Below, one piece after another: positions 56,345 through 64,000 of a stretch of DNA of 64,000 nucleotides. The stretch spans positions 62,001 through 126,000 of the forward strand of contig NZ_JAFFPR010000060.1 of the NCBI RefSeq assembly GCF_016918735.1. The letters run 5' to 3'. The notes below the pieces were generated by a model. That model was given only the letters and a program-made list of their open reading frames with translations, had not been told where the DNA came from and made no database searches. A program made the position numbers and the translations under genes. This stretch comes from Leptospira abararensis (GTDB lineage Bacteria > Spirochaetota > Leptospiria > Leptospirales > Leptospiraceae). Numbering within the stretch: position 1 is the first letter of the stretch; the number at the start of each line of letters is the position of its first letter.

Positions 56345-57413
56345 AGGATGTTTCTAAATATTGGATATAGTTTGTTATCTCTGTTTTCATACCTTCCACT
56401 CGACTGGCCCCAGCAGGAAGTTGGATTAAAGTTTGAACCAAAGGATGGGTGCTGGAAGCAAGTAATCCATCCGAATACAAAAAGAGAATGTCTCCTTCCT
56501 CTACCTGGATTTCATTTTCAGCAAATTCCATATCTTTCAGAATTCCTAAAATTTGACCAGACTGATCTTGTAAAATCAATGGAGCACGACTTTCCTTTTG
56601 AAAAACGATAGGAAAGGGATGCCCACCTCTGGCGTAAGTGATTTTTTTCTTAGGATGATCGACAACAATACTAATGGCTGTCATACTATGAGTTCCGATT
56701 TCATTACAAAGCTCACCATTCAAACGAGAAAGTAACTCCGAAGGTGCCACTGTTGTCGTTCGTGCTAATTCTTTATGAATAGTTGTCATAAGGATAGCAA
56801 TCAGACCAGATGTCACGCCATGGCCTTCAATATCACCCATTAGAATCAAGGTTCGATCTTCTCCCAAAGGCAAAACTTGAAAAAAATCACCCGATACAAA
56901 ACTCACAGGTTTGATATCAGCGTATATCTTGTGAGTAAGCTGAGGTAAATTCATTGTTTTCGTTTGGATTTTTGCAGCAAGCCTTAGGTCACGTTTGATA
57001 GACTCATCCATAGACTCTTTATCTTTTAGGAAATTATAATATTCAAATGCACGTGAAATCGCTGCTTCGATCGATTTAGTGTGAAAAGGTTTTAGAATAA
57101 AATCAGAGGCTCTGTGGTAAAGTGAAGAAACAACAGTTTGTATATCATGTTCCCCAGTCATCATAAGGACTTGGGTTTTAGAATCATAGGCTTTGATTTT
57201 TGGCAGAAGGTCTAGACCAGAAGTCTGAGGCATATTGACATCTAAAAACACAATGGGATTCCGTTCCCCTTCGAAGTATTCCAAACCTTGTAGCGGGTTT
57301 GTAAAATACCTTACAAAATACCCCAGCCCATTGATGATGAGTTCAAGAGTTTCGCAAATCTCTGTATCATCATCTATGATTAGAATCTCAGGTTTAAAAG
57401 AATATTCGGACAT
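56301..57413 (-). CDS. Response regulator with PP2C/SpoIIE phosphatase output (RsbU-like)
   Basis: 370 residues. REC domain (about 1-125) with acidic pocket IIDDD, phospho-acceptor Asp58 in FLDVNMPQTSG and lysine in ILKPF. A linker follows, then a SpoIIE-type PP2C serine phosphatase (about 165-370) with VSGDFFQV, GDIEGHGVTSG, LFLYSDGL and ASDDISYLLL, the metal-binding acidic residues. Such proteins dephosphorylate anti-anti-sigma factors in partner-switching cascades; no anti-sigma genes are adjacent. Confidence 0.93.
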   Translation of the reverse strand: MSEYSFKPEILIIDDDTEICETLELIINGLGYFVRYFTNPLQGLEYFEGERNPIVFLDVNMPQTSGLDLLPKIKAYDSKTQVLMMTGEHDIQTVVSSLYHRASDFILKPFHTKSIEAAISRAFEYYNFLKDKESMDESIKRDLRLAAKIQTKTMNLPQLTHKIYADIKPVSFVSGDFFQVLPLGEDRTLILMGDIEGHGVTSGLIAILMTTIHKELARTTTVAPSELLSRLNGELCNEIGTHSMTAISIVVDHPKKKITYARGGHPFPIVFQKESRAPLILQDQSGQILGILKDMEFAENEIQVEEGDILFLYSDGLLASSTHPLVQTLIQLPAGASRVEGMKTEITNYIQYLETSSKASDDISYLLLEI

Positions 57414-57440
57414 CTACTAAATTATCGGCTTTGGCAGGTC

Positions 57441-58256
57441 TTATTTTGAGACCAATGTGAATTTTAGTTTTCCTTTCACTTCCTCCACCTTTTTAAAATA
57501 GGCCTCATGGAAAACCTTTTTCTCCAAATAAGCATCTGTACAGGAAATCATTTCACCATATTTCCATTCGTAAGGTTCTCCATTTTCATAACGAACTCTG
57601 TTCTGATGGATCTGTGATGATAAATTTCTTAGATTAGTCCCGCGAAAATTTTTCACAAGAGCACGAAAGGTTCCCTCTTTTTCAGGATCGATGAAACGAA
57701 ATTTACGAGAAAACAAAACAGCATCATGAAAGTATTCAGGAACATTAAAGGCACCTGATGTACCAAGTTTTTTGGAAAGATCACGTATAAAATCGGTGAA
57801 TTCATTCAGAACGTTAAGACCTGGATATTCTTGCCCAAAGTACAATTCCTTTTTGATATCTCCTGGCTCAAAATTAATATTTTGAGTGAGAAGCCAATCT
57901 ATATAAATCATAGGGAACTGTTCATCGTCACCTTTCAACTGAAACTGAGATACTTTAAGACGAGTATGAACTAGGATTTTTTTACTTTCAGACTTAACAT
58001 AAATACGATTGTCGTAATCATTGAGAATTTCTAACTCAATAGTTGAGTTATGAAACCCACGTTTTTCGACAGCCGTGATGAGACCTGCACTAACTAACAT
58101 CTGTTCTACTTCATAATGAGTGAACCGGTTGAATAACTTAGGTTCCATATTTAAAGAAGTATTTAGTTCTTTAGATACATCTACTAAAGACAAATCATCT
58201 AAATCCAACCAATCGGTTTGGTTTTTCTTTTTGTCTGTAGAAGAAAAAACTCCCAT
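57441..58256 (-). CDS. Hypothetical protein coupled to a deacetylase-family gene
   Basis: 271 residues, unrecognised, soluble. An acidic N-terminus (DWLDLDDLSLVDVSKEL) leads into mixed alpha/beta sequence, including YVKSESKKILVHTRLKVSQFQL and YIDWLLTQNINFEPGD. The stop of the upstream deacetylase overlaps its ATG (TAATG), so the two are co-translated. The segment YFGQEYPGLNVLNEF may be a conserved patch. It does not match any family I can name. Confidence 0.75.
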   Translation of the reverse strand: MGVFSSTDKKKNQTDWLDLDDLSLVDVSKELNTSLNMEPKLFNRFTHYEVEQMLVSAGLITAVEKRGFHNSTIELEILNDYDNRIYVKSESKKILVHTRLKVSQFQLKGDDEQFPMIYIDWLLTQNINFEPGDIKKELYFGQEYPGLNVLNEFTDFIRDLSKKLGTSGAFNVPEYFHDAVLFSRKFRFIDPEKEGTFRALVKNFRGTNLRNLSSQIHQNRVRYENGEPYEWKYGEMISCTDAYLEKKVFHEAYFKKVEEVKGKLKFTLVSK

Positions 58257-59155
58257 TACTTTTCACCAAATGCAGTGATTGTATTAAAATGAATTTCAAC
58301 AGTGTCGCGAAAGTCACGAGCATAACCGCCCGCAAGAGTCACAACACAAGGAACACCTAGCGACTCAGCAAACTTACGAACCATCAAATCTCGTTCTTTC
58401 AGACCTTTCATGGAAATTTTTAATTCTCCAAGAGAATCATCTTCATAAGGATCAGCACCTGCAACATAATAAATTATATTGGAATCAAAATCTTTGCGAA
58501 TTTGATTTAATGATGTTTCTAATGTAGTTAGATACTCATCATCCTTTGTATTTGGTTCTAAATTCACATCTAAATTAGATACTTCTTTCTTTGGATAAAG
58601 ATTACCTTGGTGCATCGAAAATGTGAAAACTTTGTCATCATATTGAAAAATATATGAATTGCCATTCCCTTGATGCAAATCCAAGTCAATGATGAGGGCA
58701 TTAATATTGGGATTTGTTTCTTTTTGTTTCCGTATAGCAATTGCTACATCATTTAAATAACAGAAACCTTCTGCTTTATCTGGGAAACTATGATGGTATC
58801 CACCGCCCATATTCAAGGCAAATTGAAACTTTTTAGAAAGTTCTGCTGCCATAATAGTGCCGCCAACTCCATACATAAAACTTTCCACAATACTTCGATT
58901 AAGCGGAAGTTCAGAATACATGGTTCGCGAAGTGTGTTCATAACTAAACAAATCGTCTAAGTATTCTTTTGTGTGAACGAGTTCTAAATCTGCGTCTTCT
59001 GCTTTTTTAGGTAGCAAAATGTCCCATGATGCATACACGGGATCTCTTTTGACACGATTGTAAAGGTGAGAATACTTATGTGCAGGGAAAACATGGCCCG
59101 GTAATTCGAGATTGTACGAAGAATGGTAGATGAGAGCGAGTGCATTAGATGCCAT
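58256..59155 (-). CDS. Histone deacetylase family protein
   Basis: 299 residues; second member of the family in this window. NMGGGYHHSFPDKAEGFCYLNDVAIAIR has the catalytic histidines, LIIDLDLHQGNGNSYIF the zinc-binding Asp/His, and LAGGYARDFRDTVEIH the C-terminal loop; YVAGADPYEDDSLG gives the last zinc Asp. It starts at ATG 59153-59155, with a longer frame not required. It is shorter in the N-terminal loop than the 43389 homologue. Substrate unknown. Confidence 0.87.
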   Translation of the reverse strand: MASNALALIYHSSYNLELPGHVFPAHKYSHLYNRVKRDPVYASWDILLPKKAEDADLELVHTKEYLDDLFSYEHTSRTMYSELPLNRSIVESFMYGVGGTIMAAELSKKFQFALNMGGGYHHSFPDKAEGFCYLNDVAIAIRKQKETNPNINALIIDLDLHQGNGNSYIFQYDDKVFTFSMHQGNLYPKKEVSNLDVNLEPNTKDDEYLTTLETSLNQIRKDFDSNIIYYVAGADPYEDDSLGELKISMKGLKERDLMVRKFAESLGVPCVVTLAGGYARDFRDTVEIHFNTITAFGEK

Positions 59156-59246
59156 TAAAATGATATTTTTGTGAAAAATGACACAAGTCAATTCAAACCG
59201 AACAATTTACTTGCAGGAAAAAACAAAAAAGCTAAGAATAGGGTCT

Positions 59247-60683
59247 ATGCCGGTAGACGAAAAAATCCCCAACAAACGCACAAAAATTATCTGTACCATC
59301 GGTCCTGCATCTGCCAACCGCGAAACTATCTTAAGTCTCATCTATTCGGGAATGGATTTAGCGCGGATGAACTTTTCTCATTCCACCCATGATTACCATA
59401 AAGAAATCTTCGAGTTGTTACGTGAGTGTGAACAAGAATCTGGCAAGTCCATTGGAATTCTCGCAGACTTACAAGGGCCGAAAATTAGAACCGGAAAGTT
59501 GGGAACGGGACCCTTGGAACTCAAAACGGGCGACCAAATCACCATCAATAATAAATCCGATTTTCTCGGTACAGCGGATGAGATCGGATGCACTTACCAA
59601 TACATACTAAACGATATCGATGTAGGACACAAACTGCTGATTGATGACGGCAAACTCTCTTTTGTTGTAAAATCGAAAACAAAAGAAAAAGCAGTTTTGG
59701 AAACCGTGATTGGTGGAATCTTAAAAGACAACAAAGGAATCAACCTTCCTGGAACTCCAATTTCAGCACCAGCTCTTTCGGAAAAAGATATCGAAGATTT
59801 ACAGTTTGCCTTGTCATTAGGTGTAGATTACATTGCCTTATCCTTTGTTAGACGAGCAAGTGATTTAGAAATGGCACGTCAGTTTATGAAAGATAGTTAC
59901 GCTGGCCTCATTGCAAAAATAGAAAGACCAGAAGCGATTCAAAATATTGAAGAGATCATCGACAATTGTGATGGAATTATGATTGCTCGTGGTGATTTGG
60001 GTGTGGAGTTAGATACACAATATGTTCCCATCATTCAAAAAGAAATGATTACCAAACTTAATCAAAGAGGAAAACCTGTCATCACCGCAACACAAATGTT
60101 AGAGACGATGATTGACAACCCACGCCCGACACGGGCGGAAGCAAGTGATGTTGCTAATGCGGTAATGGACGGAACCGATGCAGTAATGTTATCTGGAGAG
60201 ACAGCTTCTGGAAAATATCCGGTGGAAACTGTTCGAACCATGACAAGTATCATCCAAGCGGCAGAAGAATCTGAAATTTATCTATCGCATTTGCGAAATA
60301 TGGATCGGACAGAATTTGAAGTGGAACGAACTGCCCTTGGTAGCGCTGCAGAATCCATTACTAGGTCGATCAATGCAAAAGCGATCATTAACTTCACAAG
60401 GTCTGGATATTCCTCACTTCTCTCTTCAGAATTTCGCCCTCTAAAACCAATTTATTCATTTACACCTTTTCTTGGCACAGCAAGGAAGATGCAGTTGTTT
60501 TGGGGAGTCGAATCCTACGTAATGCCAATGATGGATAAATTTCCCGATATGATTGCTTTTATGAGTAAAACTTTAAAGTCAGAAGGGAAATTAAAATCGG
60601 GAGATACGGTTGTGATTTTGTCTGGTGCACCAGGATCTGTGGCACAAACTGTTGACTTCATTCAAATCCACAAAATCAAGTAA
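59247..60683 (+). CDS. pyk: Pyruvate kinase
   Basis: 478 residues; transfers phosphate from PEP to ADP in glycolysis. TKIICTIGPAS, GMDLARMNFSH, ILADLQGPKIRTG, LIAKIERPEAIQNI, GIMIARGDLGVEL, TATQMLETM and PTRAEASDVANAVMDGTDAVMLSGETA cover the catalytic domain; IINFTRSGYSSLL is the C-terminal domain. Start at ATG 59247 (MPVDEKIPNKRTKI) fits the family; the frame is open 23 codons further upstream. It overlaps the convergent flavoprotein gene by 8 bases. Confidence 0.96.
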   Translation: MPVDEKIPNKRTKIICTIGPASANRETILSLIYSGMDLARMNFSHSTHDYHKEIFELLRECEQESGKSIGILADLQGPKIRTGKLGTGPLELKTGDQITINNKSDFLGTADEIGCTYQYILNDIDVGHKLLIDDGKLSFVVKSKTKEKAVLETVIGGILKDNKGINLPGTPISAPALSEKDIEDLQFALSLGVDYIALSFVRRASDLEMARQFMKDSYAGLIAKIERPEAIQNIEEIIDNCDGIMIARGDLGVELDTQYVPIIQKEMITKLNQRGKPVITATQMLETMIDNPRPTRAEASDVANAVMDGTDAVMLSGETASGKYPVETVRTMTSIIQAAEESEIYLSHLRNMDRTEFEVERTALGSAAESITRSINAKAIINFTRSGYSSLLSSEFRPLKPIYSFTPFLGTARKMQLFWGVESYVMPMMDKFPDMIAFMSKTLKSEGKLKSGDTVVILSGAPGSVAQTVDFIQIHKIK

Positions 60684-61935
60684 CAATTGTTTTGCGAATG
60701 CCTCGGGCTGCGATGGTTGCCGTAGTCCAGGCATTTTGAAAATTAAAACCACCCGTAATTCCGTCCACATCAATGACCTCACCAGTAAAATAAAGCCCTG
60801 TGATATGTTTGCTTTCCATGGTTTGGAACTGGATGTCTTTTCTGGAGACTCCTCCTGCAGTTACAAACTCTTCTTTAAACACACCTTTGGCAACCATTCG
60901 AAGTTTGGTTTGTGTTAAGGAAAGACTCAAAGCCCGAATTTCTGATTTTGAAATATCCGAATAACGTTTATTAGTCTGTATTTTCGATTCTTTTAAGATC
61001 CAATCCCAAAACCGAGATGGCAATTTCCATTCGGGATCGTGAGTCAATTTATCTGCCGGTGTTTTTTCCTTTTTTGATATATACTCATCTTCTATACTTT
61101 GTGTTGATCTTCCAGATACCCAATTCACAGAAAGATCCACTTTGTAATCTGCTTCAAAGAAACTGCGAGCCTCCCAAGCAGACAACCTAAGGGCACAAGG
61201 TCCACTGAGTCCCCAGTGTGTGATAAGCGTGGGTCCCTTTTGTGGTTTGCCCTTGGGCAATACTTTGATTTCGCAGTAAGGAACCACAAGGCCAGTGAGT
61301 TCCATAAGATCTGTTTTTTCTAGAGTCAACGTAAAGAGCGAGGGGACAGGTATAATGATTTTATGTCCCAGCTTTTCTAAAATACTCCAAACTTTTCTGT
61401 TCGATCCAGTCGCAAGAACAACAATATCAAAATGTTCCTCAGTTCCTCCCTCCCATAAAACTCTGAAACCTTTGGTTTGGTCCGAAACTTGATTTGAATA
61501 TATCCCAACTAACCCCTGTTCAAAATGGACAGGAATACGTTTTGATTTTAATTCATTTAAAAAACACTGGATGATGGTATCGGAACTGTCTGTTGTAGGA
61601 AACATCCTTCCATCGGCTTCAGCTTTTAGTGTTACCCCTTTTTTTTGAAACCATTCGATCGTATCTTTTGGCCCAAAACTTTCAAACGCCCAACGTAACT
61701 CTTTGTTTCCTCGAGGATACCTCTCGGAAAGAAGTTCTGGATCAAAGAGATTATGAGTAACGTTACATCTCCCACCCCCAGAAATTCGAAGTTTAGAAAG
61801 AGGCTCTTTTGACTTTTCAAAGATTTGAATTTCGCATAACCCCTGTAATTCCTCATGAATTTGTAAGGCCGCAAAACACCCGGATGCCCCAGCACCAATG
61901 ATAGCAATTTTTGGTTTCTTTGCCAATCCTACCAC
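60676..61935 (-). CDS. BaiN/HI0933-like flavoprotein
   Basis: 419 residues. An N-terminal FAD-binding Rossmann motif ([17 protein letters not shown]), the family signature [13 protein letters not shown], and [32 protein letters not shown] at the C-terminus define the YhiN/HI0933 family of NAD(P)/FAD-dependent oxidoreductases. Substrate unknown; related BaiN reduces bile-acid intermediates, but that role should not be carried over. It overlaps gloA by 7 bases. Confidence 0.9.
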   Translation of the reverse strand: MVGLAKKPKIAIIGAGASGCFAALQIHEELQGLCEIQIFEKSKEPLSKLRISGGGRCNVTHNLFDPELLSERYPRGNKELRWAFESFGPKDTIEWFQKKGVTLKAEADGRMFPTTDSSDTIIQCFLNELKSKRIPVHFEQGLVGIYSNQVSDQTKGFRVLWEGGTEEHFDIVVLATGSNRKVWSILEKLGHKIIIPVPSLFTLTLEKTDLMELTGLVVPYCEIKVLPKGKPQKGPTLITHWGLSGPCALRLSAWEARSFFEADYKVDLSVNWVSGRSTQSIEDEYISKKEKTPADKLTHDPEWKLPSRFWDWILKESKIQTNKRYSDISKSEIRALSLSLTQTKLRMVAKGVFKEEFVTAGGVSRKDIQFQTMESKHITGLYFTGEVIDVDGITGGFNFQNAWTTATIAARGIRKTIVT

Positions 61936-62351
61936 TCACCAGTGTTCGGCATAGAAAGCCAGGGTTCGATCAAAGGTAAAGGTTTTCCTTTCTGAAGAAG
62001 TTCAATGGAGATTAAATCAGGAGACCTAACAAATGCCATACGACCATCCCGTGGAGGACGATTGATAGTAACTCCCATCTTCTGAATCCGTTCACAAGTC
62101 TCATAAATATTATCCACCTCGTAGGCGATGTGTCCAAAATTCCTTCCCGAAGTATAAGGATCCGATTGGCCCCAATTGTAAGTGAGTTCGATCTCGGGTG
62201 CATCTGCCTCACCGGTAGATAAAAACACCAAAGTAAATTTGCCTTCGGGATGTTCATTCCTTCTAGTTATTTTGAGTCCAAGGACCTCCACAAAAAAATG
62301 AAGGGTCTTATCCAAATCCAAAACTCGAATCATTGTGTGTAAATATTTCAT
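61929..62351 (-). CDS. gloA: Glyoxalase I-like VOC protein
   Basis: 140 residues. Metal ligands typical of lactoylglutathione lyase are visible: His5 in YLHTMIRV, Glu in [11 protein letters not shown], His in [10 protein letters not shown] and Glu in ISIELLQ. It detoxifies methylglyoxal with glutathione or another thiol cofactor. Two halves each carry a VOC beta-alpha-beta unit. It follows the desaturase-family gene by 9 bases. Confidence 0.9.
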   Translation of the reverse strand: MKYLHTMIRVLDLDKTLHFFVEVLGLKITRRNEHPEGKFTLVFLSTGEADAPEIELTYNWGQSDPYTSGRNFGHIAYEVDNIYETCERIQKMGVTINRPPRDGRMAFVRSPDLISIELLQKGKPLPLIEPWLSMPNTGEW

Positions 62352-62360
62352 CTTTTCTTA

Positions 62361-63545
62361 CTATAAGAAAAAATAGACCAAAAGCACAAGCCAAGAAATA
62401 TATTTGGGAATCTCAAATCGAAGCCAATCTCTATTTCCCTCGAGAAGTCTACCCAAAGAAACGAAGGAAAAAACTAAAAGAATAAATACAGAACCAATCT
62501 CTCCCAAAGAAAACAAATGCATACGTTTCAAAAAATATAAAGTAAATATTGTAGGAACCAAAAAAGAAAATAGGAGAAAGAGCCGATACAACGAATCACC
62601 AGCCTTACGCCTGTATTGTGGTGCCAGTGCTTTATAAGCGATTTCCCCTCTGTGATGACTCAACCAAACCTTAGGGTCTCTCACTCCACGATCCATAGGG
62701 GACTGAAGGTCATCTGGCCTGACTGACGGATACGAGAAAAAGGAAATAAGGCCCTGCCATTTGTTTTTTGTATGGATTAAATCTGAAAACAAATCTCGAA
62801 ATACATGTAATTCTGCACTCACTGGATCATAAGTCTGCAGTTGAGAAACAAGGCCATATCTAGGTTCTTTAGTTTCTTCACAAAAGGTTCCAAAAATTCG
62901 ATCCCAAAAAATAAACACTCCGCCATAATTTCTATCGATGTACTCTGGATTCATAGCATGATGGACTCTATGATGTGATGGAGTGACAAAAACATACTCG
63001 AACAAAGCGGGAAGTTTTCCAATTGTCCGAGTATGAACCCAAAATTGGTAAGTGCGATTCAGTGCATCAATAATTAAATAGGATTCAACAGGGAATCCAA
63101 CAAGAGCCAAAGGTAAATAAAAAAGTCCAATGCCGATATTACGAACAAAGGACTGCCTGAGAGCCACTGATAAATTAAATTCTTCGCTGGAATGATGCAC
63201 TACATGAGAGGCCCACAAAACTTTGATTTCATGGCTAAAGCGGTGAGCCCAATAAAACAAAAAATCGAGTAGGACAAATAAAACAATCCAATGTAAAGGA
63301 GAACGGGGAGATAAAAAAACTTTGGAAAGAAACTCGACACCCCAAGAAATCTGGTATAACGCGTTATAAACAAAAACCAACGCGAGGAGAATGAGACCAT
63401 CAAATATGCGACTGAGAACCCCTAAACTCAAATCAGATAAAGAATCTTCGTAAAAATAATAATCCTGTTTTTTCAACCGAGTATAGAGAACCTCAGCCAA
63501 CATTAGCAAAATATAAATAGGAGCAATGGATTCAATGAGTCTCAT
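62361..63545 (-). CDS. Sterol desaturase/fatty acid hydroxylase family protein
   Basis: 394 residues with about six to seven hydrophobic segments. The di-iron histidine clusters HRFSH, HVVHHSSEEFN and PSHHRVHHAMNPEYIDRNYGGVFIFWD match PF04116, which hydroxylates or desaturates lipids in the membrane. The C-terminal third contains additional hydrophobic helices, longer than in basic family members. SD AAGGATA precedes the ATG. It may act on membrane lipids or alkylglycerols; the substrate is not predicted. Confidence 0.9.
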   Translation of the reverse strand: MRLIESIAPIYILLMLAEVLYTRLKKQDYYFYEDSLSDLSLGVLSRIFDGLILLALVFVYNALYQISWGVEFLSKVFLSPRSPLHWIVLFVLLDFLFYWAHRFSHEIKVLWASHVVHHSSEEFNLSVALRQSFVRNIGIGLFYLPLALVGFPVESYLIIDALNRTYQFWVHTRTIGKLPALFEYVFVTPSHHRVHHAMNPEYIDRNYGGVFIFWDRIFGTFCEETKEPRYGLVSQLQTYDPVSAELHVFRDLFSDLIHTKNKWQGLISFFSYPSVRPDDLQSPMDRGVRDPKVWLSHHRGEIAYKALAPQYRRKAGDSLYRLFLLFSFLVPTIFTLYFLKRMHLFSLGEIGSVFILLVFSFVSLGRLLEGNRDWLRFEIPKYISWLVLLVYFFL

Positions 63546-63687
63546 AGGGTATCCTTTAAGTCCTTACTATCTATACTAGTCCGGTTTGAAAAGCAACCTC
63601 GTTTCTAACGATCTACCTCTATTGAGATTCCAAAAGAAGACATTACAACGAGAGCGTTATTTAATAATATTATTTTTATCCTTAGAA

Positions 63688-64000
63688 TTATTTTAATTTA
63701 TTACTTAGATCAGTGTTCAATTCATTGAAAGCGTTGGTAAGTCCTTGGTTCCAACCAAGAACCAATGCTTCTGGATCCTTTTTCTCAATGGCCTGAATTT
63801 GTTTGTATGTTTTTCTAAACACAGGAGTAGAGATAGAATCTTTATCTTCATACACAACCACTTCAAATTCGATGACTGCTTTTGGTTCTTTTGTTCGAAA
63901 GTCTCCATACATTTGAGAAAGATTCAGCTCAATGAAATGGGTAATATTTACCCTTGTATGCATACTAGCATCCCATTCAAAGTTACCCGATTTTAAAAGG
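63688..64000 (-). CDS. Partial gene: possible ABC-transport auxiliary lipoprotein C-terminus
   Basis: The frame ending at 63688 stays open to the right edge of the window, so the N-terminus is missing (104 codons visible). FEWDASMHTRVNITHFIELN, AVIEFEVVVYED and YKQIQAIEKKDPEALVLGWNQGLTNAFNELNTDLSNKL resemble the C-terminal part of ABC_trans_aux (PqiC-like) lipoproteins, from memory of the family pattern. This is tentative. The 142-base AT-rich gap to its left (63546-63687) shows no gene. Confidence 0.5.
   Translation of the reverse strand, partial: LLKSGNFEWDASMHTRVNITHFIELNLSQMYGDFRTKEPKAVIEFEVVVYEDKDSISTPVFRKTYKQIQAIEKKDPEALVLGWNQGLTNAFNELNTDLSNKLK

Noticed and set aside
63546..63687. AT-rich palindrome AATAATATTATT as terminator
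   Set aside because: All-AT stem of 6 bp is unlikely to be stable.

Overview
The window is a chromosomal segment of a Leptospira species. The decisive evidence is an OmpL1 porin (8659-9561), supported by a DUF1554 lipoprotein, short permissive spirochaetal lipoboxes (LISC, FISC), moderately AT-rich DNA and many TTG/GTG starts with Shine-Dalgarno (SD) sequences. The species cannot be settled from sequence alone; the gene set is compatible with a free-living (saprophytic) leptospire. I see no tRNA, rRNA, CRISPR array, insertion sequence or prophage. Genes are densely packed and nearly all are ordinary chromosomal genes.

Layout. 1-2914: biotin genes bioD-bioA-bioB leftward (bioB cut by the window edge). 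2974-8595: cyclic-nucleotide-binding protein plus AI-2E-family permease, two EamA transporters, an RlmL-like methyltransferase relative overlapping ung, and a pterin dehydratase. 8659-11651: ompL1, carA and two small proteins. 11613-25954: a long leftward run beginning with a complete F1Fo ATP synthase operon (atpI-like, atpB E F H A G D C), followed by a small SLBB-like membrane protein, a 745-residue acidic protein with seven copies of a short motif, a GAF/GAF/degenerate-GGDEF protein, and an MBOAT/SGNH O-acylation pair. 26026-28525: two copies of a GC-rich palindromic repeat bracketing a lipoprotein gene and a peroxidase/OhrR operon with a perfect 20-bp operator. 28686-30328: amtB-glnK for ammonium uptake. 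30374-32258: ilvB, preceded by an unannotated leader ORF rich in Leu/Val codons and overlapping alternative hairpins. 32389-33655: lepB and an AtpI-like protein.

33768-46068 holds an HpcH-like lyase, a DUF2079 membrane protein, a metallo-beta-lactamase-fold hydrolase with a tandem MaoC protein, a GapN-like dehydrogenase, a DUF1554 lipoprotein, an alpha/beta hydrolase, a histone-deacetylase-family enzyme and a DUF4015 lipoprotein. 46121-48149 is a secreted lipase with its steric chaperone, separated by a terminator. 48404-56344: radA with an RNase D-like exonuclease, a GH36 alpha-galactosidase, and a lipoprotein/DUF4105/membrane-protein operon in which the DUF4105 gene lacks any ordinary start codon. 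56301-64000: an RsbU-like response regulator, a second deacetylase-family gene with an unknown partner, pyk, a flavoprotein, gloA, a sterol-desaturase-family protein and a partial gene at the right edge.

The most promising undescribed items are the ilvB leader/attenuator (32092-32258) and the five-gene block downstream of the ATP synthase (11613-18852), where a multivalent acidic scaffold candidate sits between a membrane anchor and a GAF sensor.
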